Made by a program: the position numbers and the translations under genes | The notes under the pieces: model-generated | Told to the model about the DNA's origin: nothing | What the model saw: only the letters and a program-made list of their open reading frames with translations | Database searches by the model: none | Shown here: positions 16,770 to 26,336 of the stretch, piece after piece | Layout of the letters: each line of letters starts with the position of its first letter | Numbering within the stretch: position 1 is the stretch's first letter | Assembly: GCA_019873645.1 (NCBI GenBank) | Contig: JAIOAX010000016.1 | Coordinates: forward strand, 39,928 to 103,927 | Source: Chloroflexota bacterium | GTDB lineage: Bacteria; Chloroflexota; Anaerolineae; B4-G1; SLSP01 | DNA length: 64,000 bases | Direction: 5' to 3'

Positions 16770-18295
16770 AAAGGCCGCCGCCGCCACAGTTGAGTCTGAG
16801 GATCAGCGTATTCCTGTTCCCATAAGGGATCGTTTTTCAAGGATTCCAACAGCTCACGTTGCTCTGTCACATCTATTAACAACCGGTCGGCCCCGTAGGC
16901 AGACAAAATCTCATTATATCGTGTCCCATGGCTAATTCTGAGATAATCCTGCCACTGTGCGTAGGGATACAATTCCACCCGCGGGTCAATAAAAACCTGT
17001 TGCTCAGGCAACGCCCAGATGAGATAACTACCATAGCCCATAGCATTAAAAAGATGCCCTCCGGGATGTGCCTTGAGATACGCCACCGCCTTGAGTGGCG
17101 TCAGCGTAGACAAAAGCGGACCTTCGGGGACATCGCGCCAGACCTGTGCCCAGTACCCCGCCGGCAGTGGCAGAGTCTCGACGAACCATGGCTGCGCCAG
17201 CAACACCGGTATAAACAGCAAGACCGCCAGCACGAGGTTGAGCAAATTACGTTGCGGCGCAAAGGCAGGCCAACGCAACGGTAGTTCCTTCAATGCGCGG
17301 GCCAACAATGGCATCATGGTCATGCCAAACCAGACCACATAACGCTGCCCGCTCCAGGCCAGCCACAGAAAACCCACCAGCAACAATGCCTCCGTCGGCG
17401 TGGGGCGGTAGCGAGTATAGGTCAACACCAGCAACAGCACGAGAATGCCGATGTAGAACGCCATATTGGCGATGCCGTTCGGTGTGGGCGATTGCCATTC
17501 CACCACAAGCTGCTGGCTAGGGGGATTGGTCATCAGCCCAATCACATAGTTGACGATGCCCACAAAGCGCGGATTAACCAGGGTTGCCAGCGCCGTCAAC
17601 CCGCCGACCAGTACCAGCCATCCCACCTCACGCCAACTGCGCGCGCCATCGAGCTTGAACCATGTCCGCAGCGCCTCGCCGGTGGTGAAAATCCCCAACA
17701 AGACCAATCCCAGGATAAAAGCACCATGGGCATTGACCCAAAAAACCATCAGCGGCGGGCAGAGAAGCAGCCAGCGTGCGCGCAACGCACCATCGGCATA
17801 GCGGCACAACAAAATGAAGTAGAACACAAAGGGCAGCCATGACCAGATTTGTGGACGAACGATGAGGTTATTGAAAGCCATCAAAGATGCGAAGGTCAGA
17901 GGCAGCGCGGCCAGCCGCCACGACGCCGACCGACGTTTAGCTTCCACACCAAGCAGGCCAAACGCGACCAGGGCCATCGCCGTGCGGATAAACAGCAACA
18001 GCGCCACACCACCCCATCGGTATATCCCATACAGCAGCCACTGTCCCAACCATGCGCCATAGAAAAATGGCGCGTCTTCCGGCAGTGTCCAGGCAAACAG
18101 ATTCGTCGTAGGGATTTTTCCGGTGGTATAGATCAACTCACCGATTTTGAGGTGCCACCACAAATCATGGGGTGGCTGCGGCACAAGAGAGACATAGAAA
18201 CCAAAGCTCGCCAATACCACCAGAAACCACAATGCGGCTGTGGGCAGAGCAAACCACGTCCAGGAGAAAGGTCGGTTTTGTTCCCTATGAGACAT
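16766..18295 (-). CDS. Polytopic membrane protein, paralog of the 7847-9376 protein
   Basis: The 509-residue protein has about ten membrane helices, the PHDLWWHLKIGELIYTTGKIP motif shared with the 7847-9376 protein, and a C-terminal FIDPRVELYPYAQWQDYLRIS block shared with it as well. It is GT-C-like; function unknown. The ATG at 18295 is preferred; an upstream GTG at 18337 would add 14 residues. It heads the minus-strand glycosylation set, which runs 16766-18295, 15525, 14768, 13779 with overlapping stops and starts for most pairs. Confidence 0.75.
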   Translation of the reverse strand: MSHREQNRPFSWTWFALPTAALWFLVVLASFGFYVSLVPQPPHDLWWHLKIGELIYTTGKIPTTNLFAWTLPEDAPFFYGAWLGQWLLYGIYRWGGVALLLFIRTAMALVAFGLLGVEAKRRSASWRLAALPLTFASLMAFNNLIVRPQIWSWLPFVFYFILLCRYADGALRARWLLLCPPLMVFWVNAHGAFILGLVLLGIFTTGEALRTWFKLDGARSWREVGWLVLVGGLTALATLVNPRFVGIVNYVIGLMTNPPSQQLVVEWQSPTPNGIANMAFYIGILVLLLVLTYTRYRPTPTEALLLVGFLWLAWSGQRYVVWFGMTMMPLLARALKELPLRWPAFAPQRNLLNLVLAVLLFIPVLLAQPWFVETLPLPAGYWAQVWRDVPEGPLLSTLTPLKAVAYLKAHPGGHLFNAMGYGSYLIWALPEQQVFIDPRVELYPYAQWQDYLRISHGTRYNEILSAYGADRLLIDVTEQRELLESLKNDPLWEQEYADPQTQLWRRRPL

Positions 18296-18383
18296 TGCGC
18301 TGCGTGCCTCAGTTTTCCAGTTCTGTTCAAATTGCACATTATCGGCTTAAACAAATAGAGGTCAAACCATCTCAAACCGGATA

Positions 18384-18418
18384 TAAAAAAGTCCCGCGCT
18401 TGCGCGCGGGACTTTTTT
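18384..18418. terminator. Bidirectional rho-independent terminator
   Basis: AAAAAAGTCCCGCGC, a 3-base loop, and GCGCGGGACTTTTTT form a perfect stem with A- and T-runs on both sides. It follows the Flp pilin stop on the minus strand and separates that gene from the membrane-protein set. Confidence 0.93.
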
Positions 18419-18435
18419 GTGCGACATTCTTACGC

Positions 18436-18588
18436 TTAGCCGCCCAGACCGCTGGTAATCTGGCTGAAGATGGTCGAAATCTGTGACCCCAACAGTGTCA
18501 GGACAACGATCACGACGATAGCAATCAGCACCAGAATCAGCGCATACTCGACCAGGCCCTGGCCTTCCTCACGTGGTAGATACAACAT
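18436..18588 (-). CDS. Flp/Fap-type pilin
   Basis: This 50-residue gene codes a class IVb (Flp) pilin subunit. The charged start MLYLPREEGQGLVEYALILV has the prepilin motif: a Gly just before the mature helix, and the Glu-Tyr pair typical of Flp pilins. A hydrophobic helix (about 18-36) and a short SQISTIFSQITSGLGG tail follow. GGAGG lies 7 bases before the ATG and a strong terminator follows the stop. No Tad assembly gene is adjacent, so the pilus machinery must be elsewhere; the CpaE-like protein at 395-1468 may belong to it. Confidence 0.92.
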   Translation of the reverse strand: MLYLPREEGQGLVEYALILVLIAIVVIVVLTLLGSQISTIFSQITSGLGG

Positions 18589-18804
18589 TGCAACACCTCC
18601 TATATTAAGATTTAAGTTTGTAAAGAGTTATTTTTTCAACCTGCCTATATATTATCCTATCTCAAGAGAGAACGCAATAGGAAATTAGTACTGTCATAAC
18701 CAAAATTTGACCTTAGCCGGCTTGAGTCCAGAAAATACCTGGCGTACAGAAGTTTATGGCCTTCCGAGCATCCCTACACCCCTTTACCATCTCCGCAAAA
18801 CCGC

Positions 18805-18810
18805 TATAAT
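18805..18810 (+). promoter_or_regulatory. -10 box of maf, predicted leaderless message
   Basis: A perfect TATAAT lies 6 bases before the ATG at 18817, so transcription would start at or beside the start codon. The -35 region is weak (CTTTAC). No ribosome site is present. Confidence 0.5.
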
Positions 18811-18816
18811 CGCCTT

Positions 18817-19467
18817 ATGCATATGGAACTGGTATTGGCTTCCCAATCGCCCCGGCGACGCGAAATGATCGCCTGGCTCGGCCTGCCTGTAAGCCTGGCT
18901 GGCGCGGACGTCGTCGAAGAACCGCTGGAAGCCGAGGGACCCTTGACGATGACGATCCGGCTGGCGCGCGCCAAAGCTTACACTGTCGCGGCAAACGTGC
19001 GTGGCGCCTGGATCCTGGCAGCCGATACGGTCGTGGACCTGGATAACGTGCCGCTCGGCAAACCGCGCGACCCGACGGAAGCGCGTGCGATGTTGTGCTC
19101 CTTGCGAGGGCGATCCCATGCCGTCCATACCGCCGTCATCCTCTACCATCCACGCATACAACAGGAGCTAGGACGCTGCGTCACTACCCAAGTGCTTATG
19201 CGCCCTTATACAGACGCAGAGATCGCAGCCTATGTCGCCAGCCGCGATCCACTGGACAAAGCCGGAGCCTACGCCATTCAAAACGCTACATTCCGGCCGG
19301 TTGCGCGTGTGGAGCGCTGTTATGCCAACGTCGTCGGTCTGCCATTGTGCGCCGTCGCCGCGCTGCTGGCCGAGTGGGGGCTATCACTGCCGGTGAACAT
19401 TCCCGATCTCTGTCTAACGCATTTCAACTATATCTGTCCTGGCCCGGATACAGGAGCAAGTTTATGA
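18817..19467 (+). CDS. maf: Maf family nucleotide pyrophosphatase
   Basis: Maf proteins hydrolyse non-canonical or modified dTTP/UTP/CTP to monophosphates and limit septum formation. The 216-residue protein keeps the family blocks LASQSPRRREM, ADTVVDLDN, GKPRDPTEA, DKAGAYAIQ and NVVGLPL. The C-terminal 20 residues are an extra tail. ATG 18823 is an alternative start. The stop overlaps the start of the penicillin-binding protein gene (ATGA), linking the two envelope/division genes. Confidence 0.95.
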   Translation: MHMELVLASQSPRRREMIAWLGLPVSLAGADVVEEPLEAEGPLTMTIRLARAKAYTVAANVRGAWILAADTVVDLDNVPLGKPRDPTEARAMLCSLRGRSHAVHTAVILYHPRIQQELGRCVTTQVLMRPYTDAEIAAYVASRDPLDKAGAYAIQNATFRPVARVERCYANVVGLPLCAVAALLAEWGLSLPVNIPDLCLTHFNYICPGPDTGASL

Positions 19468-21653
19468 GAAAATATATGTATGCGTGCGCCAGATGGGGTA
19501 TGTTCATTTACCTTACCCTCACGGTGTTGCTGAGCGGGTGCAACGGTACACCGACGCCCCTGCCGCCCTCTCCCGCCGCCTCGGCTACCCTGCCGCCATC
19601 CCCTACCCCAACGCCGACATCCACACCGGATGTTGCCACGCCGGAATCCGTGGGCCGGGGTTTCCTGAACGCTTGGGAAGCGGCCGATTATGCCGCGATG
19701 TACGCCCTGCTCCTGCCCTCGTTGCGCGCCGGCCTGGCACAGACCGACTTTGAAAAGGCCTACCGCAACGCGCTGGATGTCACAACCACCATCAGCGTCA
19801 CGCTCATCCCGCAAACACTGACGCTTGAAAAAGGCAAAGCCTGGATCAGCTTCACCGAGATCTGGCATACTGGCCTGTTCGGCGACCTGCAAGCGGACAA
19901 TCAACTGAGCCTGGTTATGGAAGGCCCTCAATGGGGCGTTGACTGGCACAGGGATACCATCTGGCCGGATCTGGTGGGCGGGAATACTTTCGCCGTCGAA
20001 TATCAACTTCCGCCGCGCGCCAACATCTACGACCGTAACGGGGCGGGATTGGCCGTCCCTAGCAGCATCGTCACCGTCGGCGTGATCCCCCAAGAAATCC
20101 AGGATGAGGGTGCCGTCCTCAACGCACTGGCGCAGGCGCTGGGGCTGGCCGTCGAAAAGATTCAGGCAGCCTACGCCGGGCAGCCGGCAAACTGGTACAT
20201 TCCCATCGCCGACATCACCGGCGAAGAGAGCCTGACGTACAACGACTTGCTCAGCCTGCCCGGCATCCAGCGCCGCGAGCGCACCGGGCGGCTCTACCCT
20301 CTTGATGGCGTGGCCTCCACCGTCATCGGTTGGGTCTCGCCGATTCCGGCGGAAAGCTATGCCGCCTATCGGCAACGCGGCTATCGCGGCGACGAACTGG
20401 TGGGCATTTCGGGATTAGAAGCATGGGGAGAGTCCGTTCTGGCCGGTAGGAACGGAGGCCGCCTTGCGATTGTCAATGCCGAAGGGAAGCTCGTCAAGAC
20501 GCTCAGCGAACGTCGGCCGGAACGTGGACGCGCGATCTACACGACGCTGGATCGCGCCCTGCAACACAGCGCCGAACAAGCCCTGGGGGCGCGACGCGGC
20601 GCCATCGTGGCGCTGGATATCCGCACCGGCGCCGTTTTGGCGATGGCCAGTGGCCCGCACTTCGACAACAATGTGTTCATCCGCCTGACGGATACCTGGT
20701 CGCGCCAGCTTGTCCTGAACAACCCCGACCTGCCGCTACTCAATCGCGCAGTCCAGGGTTTGTATCCTACCGGCTCGGTCTTCAAAATCGTCACGCTGGC
20801 GGCGGCGCTGGAAGCCGGCGGCATGACGGCCCAAAGCAGCTTCACCTGTCCCGGTTATTGGGATGGCCTGGGCGAAGTCAACCGTAAAAAGTGTTGGTTG
20901 GAGACCGGCCATGGCATCATCACTCTCAAAGACGGGCTTTCGGCTTCCTGCAATGTTACCTTCTACGAGGTCGGTAAAACGCTGGACGGCATCGCGCCGG
21001 AGACTTTGCCGACTTATGGACGCGCTTTTGGGTTTGGCGCCAAAACCGGCATTCCCGAATTTACGGAGGCCGCGGGGTTAATGCCCGATCCCGAATGGAA
21101 GCTGACTACCTATCACGTGAACTGGGGGACCGGTGATACCGTCAACCTCGCCATTGGGCAGGGGTACTTGCTGGCAACGCCCCTTCAGGTGGTGCGGATG
21201 ATGGCTGCCATTGCCAACGGCGGCACCCTCTATCGCCCTTACGTCGTGGAGCGGTTTATGGACAGCGCCGGCAACACCGAGCAGGTCGCGCGTATTCAAG
21301 CCACCGGTCGGCTGCCTGTTTCGCAGGAACATCTGAACGTCATTCAAGAAGCCCTCTATGGTGTCACGACGGCGTCCTTTGGGACGGCCACGCACCGCTT
21401 CCGGGGCCTCGGCATCCCGGTCGCCGGGAAGACCGGCACCGCCGAACCCGCGAACAAAGACGATTTGCCGCATGCGTGGTTCGCCGGCTATTTTCCGGCG
21501 GACGATCCTCAAATTGCGATGGTCGTGGTCGTTGAGAACGCCGGAGAAGGCTCGACCGTCGCGGCACCACTGTTCCGCCAGGTCATCGAGGGCTATTATG
21601 GCTTGCCCATCACGCCACTGCCGACCCCTGCGGCAACCCGGGAGGGCGATTGA
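19464..21653 (+). CDS. Lipoprotein penicillin-binding protein with MecA_N-like domain
   Basis: This 729-residue D,D-transpeptidase crosslinks peptidoglycan. A signal peptide ends in lipobox LLSGC (Cys26), followed by a Pro/Thr linker, an NTF2-like (MecA_N) domain at about 60-180, a dimerisation domain at about 180-370 and a transpeptidase domain. The active site is complete: Ser438-x-x-Lys441 in PTGSVFKIV, Ser495-x-Asn497 in SASCN and Lys656-Thr-Gly in AGKTGTAEP. The layout is that of class B PBPs of the MecA/PBP3 group, usually anchored by a helix; here a lipobox is seen. It is coupled to maf. Confidence 0.93.
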   Translation: MRKYMYACARWGMFIYLTLTVLLSGCNGTPTPLPPSPAASATLPPSPTPTPTSTPDVATPESVGRGFLNAWEAADYAAMYALLLPSLRAGLAQTDFEKAYRNALDVTTTISVTLIPQTLTLEKGKAWISFTEIWHTGLFGDLQADNQLSLVMEGPQWGVDWHRDTIWPDLVGGNTFAVEYQLPPRANIYDRNGAGLAVPSSIVTVGVIPQEIQDEGAVLNALAQALGLAVEKIQAAYAGQPANWYIPIADITGEESLTYNDLLSLPGIQRRERTGRLYPLDGVASTVIGWVSPIPAESYAAYRQRGYRGDELVGISGLEAWGESVLAGRNGGRLAIVNAEGKLVKTLSERRPERGRAIYTTLDRALQHSAEQALGARRGAIVALDIRTGAVLAMASGPHFDNNVFIRLTDTWSRQLVLNNPDLPLLNRAVQGLYPTGSVFKIVTLAAALEAGGMTAQSSFTCPGYWDGLGEVNRKKCWLETGHGIITLKDGLSASCNVTFYEVGKTLDGIAPETLPTYGRAFGFGAKTGIPEFTEAAGLMPDPEWKLTTYHVNWGTGDTVNLAIGQGYLLATPLQVVRMMAAIANGGTLYRPYVVERFMDSAGNTEQVARIQATGRLPVSQEHLNVIQEALYGVTTASFGTATHRFRGLGIPVAGKTGTAEPANKDDLPHAWFAGYFPADDPQIAMVVVVENAGEGSTVAAPLFRQVIEGYYGLPITPLPTPAATREGD

Positions 21654-21733
21654 CGAATTACGAATTACGAATTGCGGGTTATGTCTGGATTTGTTTGATT
21701 ATGTACGATTATGCACGATTTTTGTCCATTTGA

Positions 21734-21762
21734 TTGACAGAGCGTGCATCCCATGCTATAGT
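21734..21762 (+). promoter_or_regulatory. Consensus sigma-70 promoter of the DeoR-family gene
   Basis: TTGACA at 21734-21739 and TATAGT at 21757-21762 are 17 bases apart, 21 bases upstream of the ATG at 21783. This is one of the best promoter matches in the window. Confidence 0.88.
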
Positions 21763-21782
21763 AAAACCGTTGGGCCAGGGCT

Positions 21783-22532
21783 ATGTTCAAAAACGAGCGG
21801 CAAAGCCTGATTGTGCAGCAACTCCAGGCGACCGGCAGTGTTTCCGTCGCCGAACTGGCCCGCACTTTCAATGTAGACCCGGTCACCATCCGCCGCGATC
21901 TGGCCTGGCTGGAGCAAACAGGGCGATTGCACCGTGTCCACGGCGGCGCGCTACTCCGCCTGGGCGATGCCCCAGAACCTCAAACGACAGGCGCGGACGC
22001 AGGCCACAGTATTGAACGCCGGATTGCCGAAGCCGCAGCGCGTTTTGTCCCCGATCAAAGTGTGGTTTTTCTGGGACCAGGGCCATTGACGGCAGAGATG
22101 GTGCCTTTTCTCGGCCAACACACGCACCTGACCATCATCACGAACGCGCTGAACGTCGCGTGGCGCGTGGCCCGGCAACACCGGCACACCTTGCACCTCA
22201 TCGGCGGGCAGGCGGCCGCAGACGACGGTCTCTACGGCGATGACGAGGCGCTACGACGGGTACGCGCCGATATGGTGGTTTTTGAAGCCGGCGGGCTGGA
22301 CGCTGAACGCGGCCTGACCCACGAGCGCCGCGACTACGCGGCGATGGCGCGCGCGCTCTTTACCCTTAGCTCACAAATGGTGGCGCTTGTGCCACCAGAA
22401 CGCCTGGGGCGCGTGGGAGCCATTTTTATCGCCCCGGCCGGCGAAGTGGATGTCGTGATCACCGGACGCGAGGCCCCCAACCCACCGCTCTGGGATTTGA
22501 GCGAACTGGGTGTGCGGATTGTGCTGACCTGA
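21783..22532 (+). CDS. DeoR-family transcriptional regulator
   Basis: The 249-residue protein has an N-terminal DeoR helix-turn-helix (VAELARTFNVDPVTIRRDLA at about 22-41) and a C-terminal sugar-phosphate sensor domain of the ribose-isomerase-like fold. Such proteins repress carbohydrate genes until a sugar phosphate binds. The next gene, 56 bases downstream, codes a sugar-type ABC ATPase that it may control (inference). A consensus promoter with little leader precedes it, allowing autoregulation. Confidence 0.93.
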   Translation: MFKNERQSLIVQQLQATGSVSVAELARTFNVDPVTIRRDLAWLEQTGRLHRVHGGALLRLGDAPEPQTTGADAGHSIERRIAEAAARFVPDQSVVFLGPGPLTAEMVPFLGQHTHLTIITNALNVAWRVARQHRHTLHLIGGQAAADDGLYGDDEALRRVRADMVVFEAGGLDAERGLTHERRDYAAMARALFTLSSQMVALVPPERLGRVGAIFIAPAGEVDVVITGREAPNPPLWDLSELGVRIVLT

Positions 22533-22588
22533 TGGGGCAGCAGATTGAGCAGATTTAACACCATCTTCACTGAAAGGAGATTTTTTCT

Positions 22589-23689
22589 ATGGCAAGTGTT
22601 ACCTACAAAAACGTCACCAAGCGTTTCGGCGATGTGGTCGCGGTCTCGAACCTCAATATCGAGATTCCCGACAAAGAATTCCTGGTCTTCGTCGGTCCTT
22701 CCGGCTGCGGAAAAAGCACCAGCTTGCGCATGCTGGCCGGCCTGGAAGAAGTGACCGAAGGCGAAATTTACATCGGCGATCGCTTGGTCAACGATGTGCC
22801 GCCCAAAGACCGCGACATCGCCATGGTCTTCCAGTCCTACGCCCTCTACCCGCACATGACCGTCTACGACAACATGGCTTTCGGCCTGAAGCTGCGCAAG
22901 GTTCCCAAGCAGGAGATTGATCGCCGGGTGAAAGAGGCCGCTGCCATCCTGGGCATCGAGCACCTGCTGGATCGCAAACCCAAGCAGCTTTCCGGTGGTC
23001 AACGCCAGCGTGTGGCGGTAGGACGCGCTATCGTCCGCGAGCCGAACGTGTTCTTGATGGACGAGCCGCTCTCCAACCTCGACGCGAAACTGCGCGTGCA
23101 GGCGCGCGGCGAAATCTCCAAGTTGCACATGCGCCTGGGCACCACCTTCATCTATGTAACCCACGACCAGACCGAAGCCATGACGATGGGGACACGCATT
23201 GCCGTGCTCAAGGACGGCATCTTACAGCAGGTAGACACGCCGCAAACCCTGTATGATCTGCCCGGCAACGTCTTTGTTGCCGGCTTCATCGGTAGTCCGG
23301 CAATGAACTTCTTCGACGCCACCCTCATTGAGGAGAACGGCGTTATGTACGCCGATTGCCGGGACTTCCGGGTGGCCATCCCCGAGGAACGCCGCGCCAC
23401 CTACCGCCCCTACCTGGGCAAAGAAGTCATCTTCGGCATCCGCCCGGAGCACGTCCACGATCCCGACTACGCGCCGCCCGGCATCCTGCCGGCCCTGGTC
23501 GAAGGGCGCGTGGATGTGACGGAATTGATGGGGAATGAAGTGCTGGCGTATTTCACGCTGCCGCACGGGGAATTCATCGGGCGTTTCGATCCGCGCACCA
23601 AGACCTCTGTCGGTTCAACAAAGGCCGCAGCCTTCGATATGAGCCGCATGCATCTCTTCGACAAGCAGACCGAGAACGCTATCCGCTAG
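22589..23689 (+). CDS. ugpC: UgpC/MsmK/MalK-type ABC transporter ATPase
   Basis: The 366-residue protein energises carbohydrate or glycerol-3-phosphate ABC importers. It has Walker [10 protein letters not shown], signature [14 protein letters not shown], Walker [16 protein letters not shown] and the His-switch [10 protein letters not shown], followed by an OB-fold regulatory domain (about 235-366) with FGIRPEHV. No permease or binding protein is next to it, so it probably serves several transporters, as MsmK does. AAAGGAGA precedes the ATG by 8 bases. Confidence 0.95.
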   Translation: MASVTYKNVTKRFGDVVAVSNLNIEIPDKEFLVFVGPSGCGKSTSLRMLAGLEEVTEGEIYIGDRLVNDVPPKDRDIAMVFQSYALYPHMTVYDNMAFGLKLRKVPKQEIDRRVKEAAAILGIEHLLDRKPKQLSGGQRQRVAVGRAIVREPNVFLMDEPLSNLDAKLRVQARGEISKLHMRLGTTFIYVTHDQTEAMTMGTRIAVLKDGILQQVDTPQTLYDLPGNVFVAGFIGSPAMNFFDATLIEENGVMYADCRDFRVAIPEERRATYRPYLGKEVIFGIRPEHVHDPDYAPPGILPALVEGRVDVTELMGNEVLAYFTLPHGEFIGRFDPRTKTSVGSTKAAAFDMSRMHLFDKQTENAIR

Positions 23690-23738
23690 AAACTCAATAT
23701 CGTCTGGAAGATAACCGCGAATCTCGCCAAAAATTTCA

Positions 23739-23866
23739 CCGCAGAGTCGCAGAGGGCGCAAAGATATTTACGCCGAATTCAATAAGATTGAGTCTTTCAC
23801 ATTCAAACACCAATTTTATTGATTTAAACTTTCCTCTGCGTTCTTTGTGTCTCTGCGGTGAATTGA
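23739..23866. repeat. Dispersed CACCGCAGAGACACAAAG inverted repeat
   Basis: The left arm TTCACCGCAGAGTCGCAGAG and the right arm CTTTGTGTCTCTGCGGTGAA face each other across about 90 bases. It lies between convergent genes, with no coding sense. Such elements are common between genes in repeat-rich bacterial genomes. Confidence 0.75.
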
Positions 23867-23912
23867 ACCTCTTTCAAGAGAGCCAGTAAAGATTGGTGTG
23901 ATTTGCGGTTAA

Positions 23913-25355
23913 TCATTCTTTGACTTTGGCGAGCGTCACCACCGAGAGCAAAAACAGCAGTCCGTAAATGGCAAAGAGCACCACATAGCCCAGACCGGGG
24001 ACATCCGGTGTGGCGCGCGTGAAGAAATCCGCCACCGGCCCGCCGATGTAGGCCCCCACCGCGCCGGCGCCTGCTCCCGCCAAATTGGAAATCCCCAGAT
24101 AGCGTCCGGCTTCCCCTTCCGGCACAAGGCTGGTACCCAACGCCCAACTGGCCGTGTAAAAGACGCCCGTGGCTGCCCCGATGACACATGCGCCGATCAG
24201 TACGGCCGTCAGATTGACGGCGAACAGGGTAATCGCCGTCCCCAGCGCGGCAACGATGCCGCTCCATGCCACAATTTTTTTCCGCCCCACCCGGTCCGCC
24301 AACCAGCCGGCAGGCAACGCCGCGATCAGAATGAAGACGCCCACCAGCAGCATCATCTGGCCGGCCGGGCCGGCCGCCGACTCGCGCGTGAAACCCAGAC
24401 GCGCCTGAAGAAAATACAAGGTGAAGCCGCCCAGATTCGTCACGCTGACCAGAAAAGCCAGACGGCTGATGACCCACCAGGCGAAGGAAGCAACAGCGCG
24501 GCTCTTTGCGGCCCCAACGGACACGCGGAAGCTGCTCCCCACCCCGCCCACGATAGCAACGGTCATCGCGGCAAAGCCGACCGTCCCCATCACCCCGCAG
24601 AGCACGACGGGCGATGCAATGCCTGCCAACAAGTGGCCGGTCAGCGTCACCCCCTCACCCATAAGCAGAATCGTCACCGTGAACAGGCCGGTCATCAATA
24701 GCAACCGCAAGAAAGGCTGCCAGTCCAGAGGTGGCGGGGCCGCAGCCAACGGTTTTTCCGCGACCAGCATCGTCAGCAGCATGGTGACAAGCATCACGGC
24801 CATCAAGACGAACAGCCCGCCCCACAGGTTGCCGGCACCGACCAGGCGCGCGATGGTAAAGGAAACCAGCACCACCGGCATGGGCACCTCGAACAACGCC
24901 TTGACGGCGGAGAAACGGCCGCGTTTTTCTTCCGGCACCAGGTCAGGGATAAGACTCTGTTGGGCACTCTGCGCCGTATTCGCGAAACATTGCAGGAGCA
25001 CGTAGAGCACAAAAAGCATCGTGTACCCGGCCAGACCGTTCATGTGAGCACAGAAACCGATGGCGACGAGAACGGCCAGGTCCAGCAACGTTCCGGTAAA
25101 GATGAAGGGACGGCGCCGCCCCCACCGCGATGTGGAGCGATCCGAAAGCATGCCCATCAACGCCTGCGTCAGCAATGCCGCCATCAAGGCCCACAGGCGC
25201 AGGCGTCCGTAGTAAGCGCCCTGTCGCGCCTCTCCCACAAACTGTTGTACCAGCAGCGGCAACACCAGAGGGACCATGGTTTGCGTTAGCGTGGTGAGGC
25301 CCAGGTAGAAGATATTTATGGTAATGATGGTGTGCCAGCGCAGGGATTTGGTCAT
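23913..25355 (-). CDS. MFS transporter
   Basis: This 480-residue protein has 12-14 predicted membrane helices with MFS motif-like loops: GMLSDRSTSRWGRRRPFIF between helices 2 and 3 and GWLADRVGRKKIVAWSG in the matching loop of the second half. It resembles the GPH/sucrose-type and other sugar MFS permeases. The central loop (about 175-205) is Pro-rich. The substrate cannot be inferred. No ribosome site is seen upstream of the ATG at 25355. Confidence 0.88.
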   Translation of the reverse strand: MTKSLRWHTIITINIFYLGLTTLTQTMVPLVLPLLVQQFVGEARQGAYYGRLRLWALMAALLTQALMGMLSDRSTSRWGRRRPFIFTGTLLDLAVLVAIGFCAHMNGLAGYTMLFVLYVLLQCFANTAQSAQQSLIPDLVPEEKRGRFSAVKALFEVPMPVVLVSFTIARLVGAGNLWGGLFVLMAVMLVTMLLTMLVAEKPLAAAPPPLDWQPFLRLLLMTGLFTVTILLMGEGVTLTGHLLAGIASPVVLCGVMGTVGFAAMTVAIVGGVGSSFRVSVGAAKSRAVASFAWWVISRLAFLVSVTNLGGFTLYFLQARLGFTRESAAGPAGQMMLLVGVFILIAALPAGWLADRVGRKKIVAWSGIVAALGTAITLFAVNLTAVLIGACVIGAATGVFYTASWALGTSLVPEGEAGRYLGISNLAGAGAGAVGAYIGGPVADFFTRATPDVPGLGYVVLFAIYGLLFLLSVVTLAKVKE

Positions 25356-25412
25356 GGAGTCAAGTAGTCCTTAGTCAGGTAGTCTTTAGTCAAATAGTCG
25401 CGTTGGGCATTT

Positions 25413-26063
25413 TCAATTGAGGGAGATAAGTTCATGGGATGGCGTCGCTTTCGGGGGGGTCTTTGCCAGCCGTTCGGTCAAAGGGACGTAAACACGCATA
25501 TAGTTCAGCACCTCAGAGACCAGAACCTTGGCGGTCGGTATCTCCAGCAAACGCTGTTTTTCCGCAGCCGGCAGGGGCAATAACGCCGCGCCGAGGACGC
25601 CCAGCGTGGAGACGCCCGGCGGCAACACTTCCGGCAGCAAGGCCGCCGGCAAAGTGCGGGAGAGCGCCTGTACGTAACGGTGCAGATAACGTCCCAGTAG
25701 CTCGATGGACAGCCAACCGGGACGCGGCTCCTCAAGCCAGGGCCAGAGCTGAACCGTAGCTTCCAGATAGACCTGGTCTTGATGAATTTGCAGGATTTGA
25801 AAACGATATTGCCCTACCACAACGGTATTGGAGAATTCCGCCAGCCTTTGGGGAACGTCGTCCAGTAAATAGGCCAGCGTGCCTACCGTGGCAAGGGTAT
25901 GCCCATAGGCATCCGGCACAAAAACTATCCCCAGCGGCAGGTTCTGTTCGCGGCATGCCTGCAATAGCCAATCCACACGCCCTGGCTCGGCAAAGATGGG
26001 GAAGAGCTGACCCGGAAAGACGACGTCGGCGCTTGGATAGATGGGAACCCGCAACGTCTTCAT
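25413..26063 (-). CDS. LON substrate-binding-domain (Lon N-terminal-like) protein
   Basis: The 216-residue protein starts TLRVPIYPSADVVFPGQLFP, like the N-terminal substrate-binding domain of Lon protease, and has no ATPase or protease part. Stand-alone LonN proteins of this size are common; the role is probably protein recognition, but it is not established. It lies in the same direction as the MFS gene with a 57-base gap. Confidence 0.85.
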   Translation of the reverse strand: MKTLRVPIYPSADVVFPGQLFPIFAEPGRVDWLLQACREQNLPLGIVFVPDAYGHTLATVGTLAYLLDDVPQRLAEFSNTVVVGQYRFQILQIHQDQVYLEATVQLWPWLEEPRPGWLSIELLGRYLHRYVQALSRTLPAALLPEVLPPGVSTLGVLGAALLPLPAAEKQRLLEIPTAKVLVSEVLNYMRVYVPLTERLAKTPPKATPSHELISLN

Positions 26064-26336
26064 ACCGGTATTGTAGTCAAGCTGCCTATCCTGACAAGGG
26101 CGGGCCGGTAGTTGTTAGTCTAATACAGCGTAGCGGAAATCTTACATGAGTTAGTGGTGCTTGAAGTGGTGCTTGAAGCGGATCGCCAGATCCGCGGTTT
26201 TGGGGTGTGATGCCGGGCGCTGGACCGCACGGGGAACTGACGTTCCCTTTTGAGCGATGGGAGAGCGATTTAACCAGGAAGTGATTTGTACCACGTGGTA
26301 CTACGGGTTGTTAGTCTAAATAGCAGGCAGTGATAC
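26064..26336. other. Intergenic stretch without a gene
   Basis: I see no supported gene. It contains TGTTAGTCTAA motifs at about 26112 and 26309, a tandem TGGTGCTTGAAG pair at about 26155-26178 and a CCACGTGG palindrome at 26291. The TGTTAGTCTAA motif resembles GTTAGTCTGGTAGTC-like words at 61945-61985. Confidence 0.6.

Noticed and set aside
19095-19463. N-terminal extension of the penicillin-binding protein
   Set aside because: It overlaps maf in another frame; the signal peptide and lipobox start at 19464.
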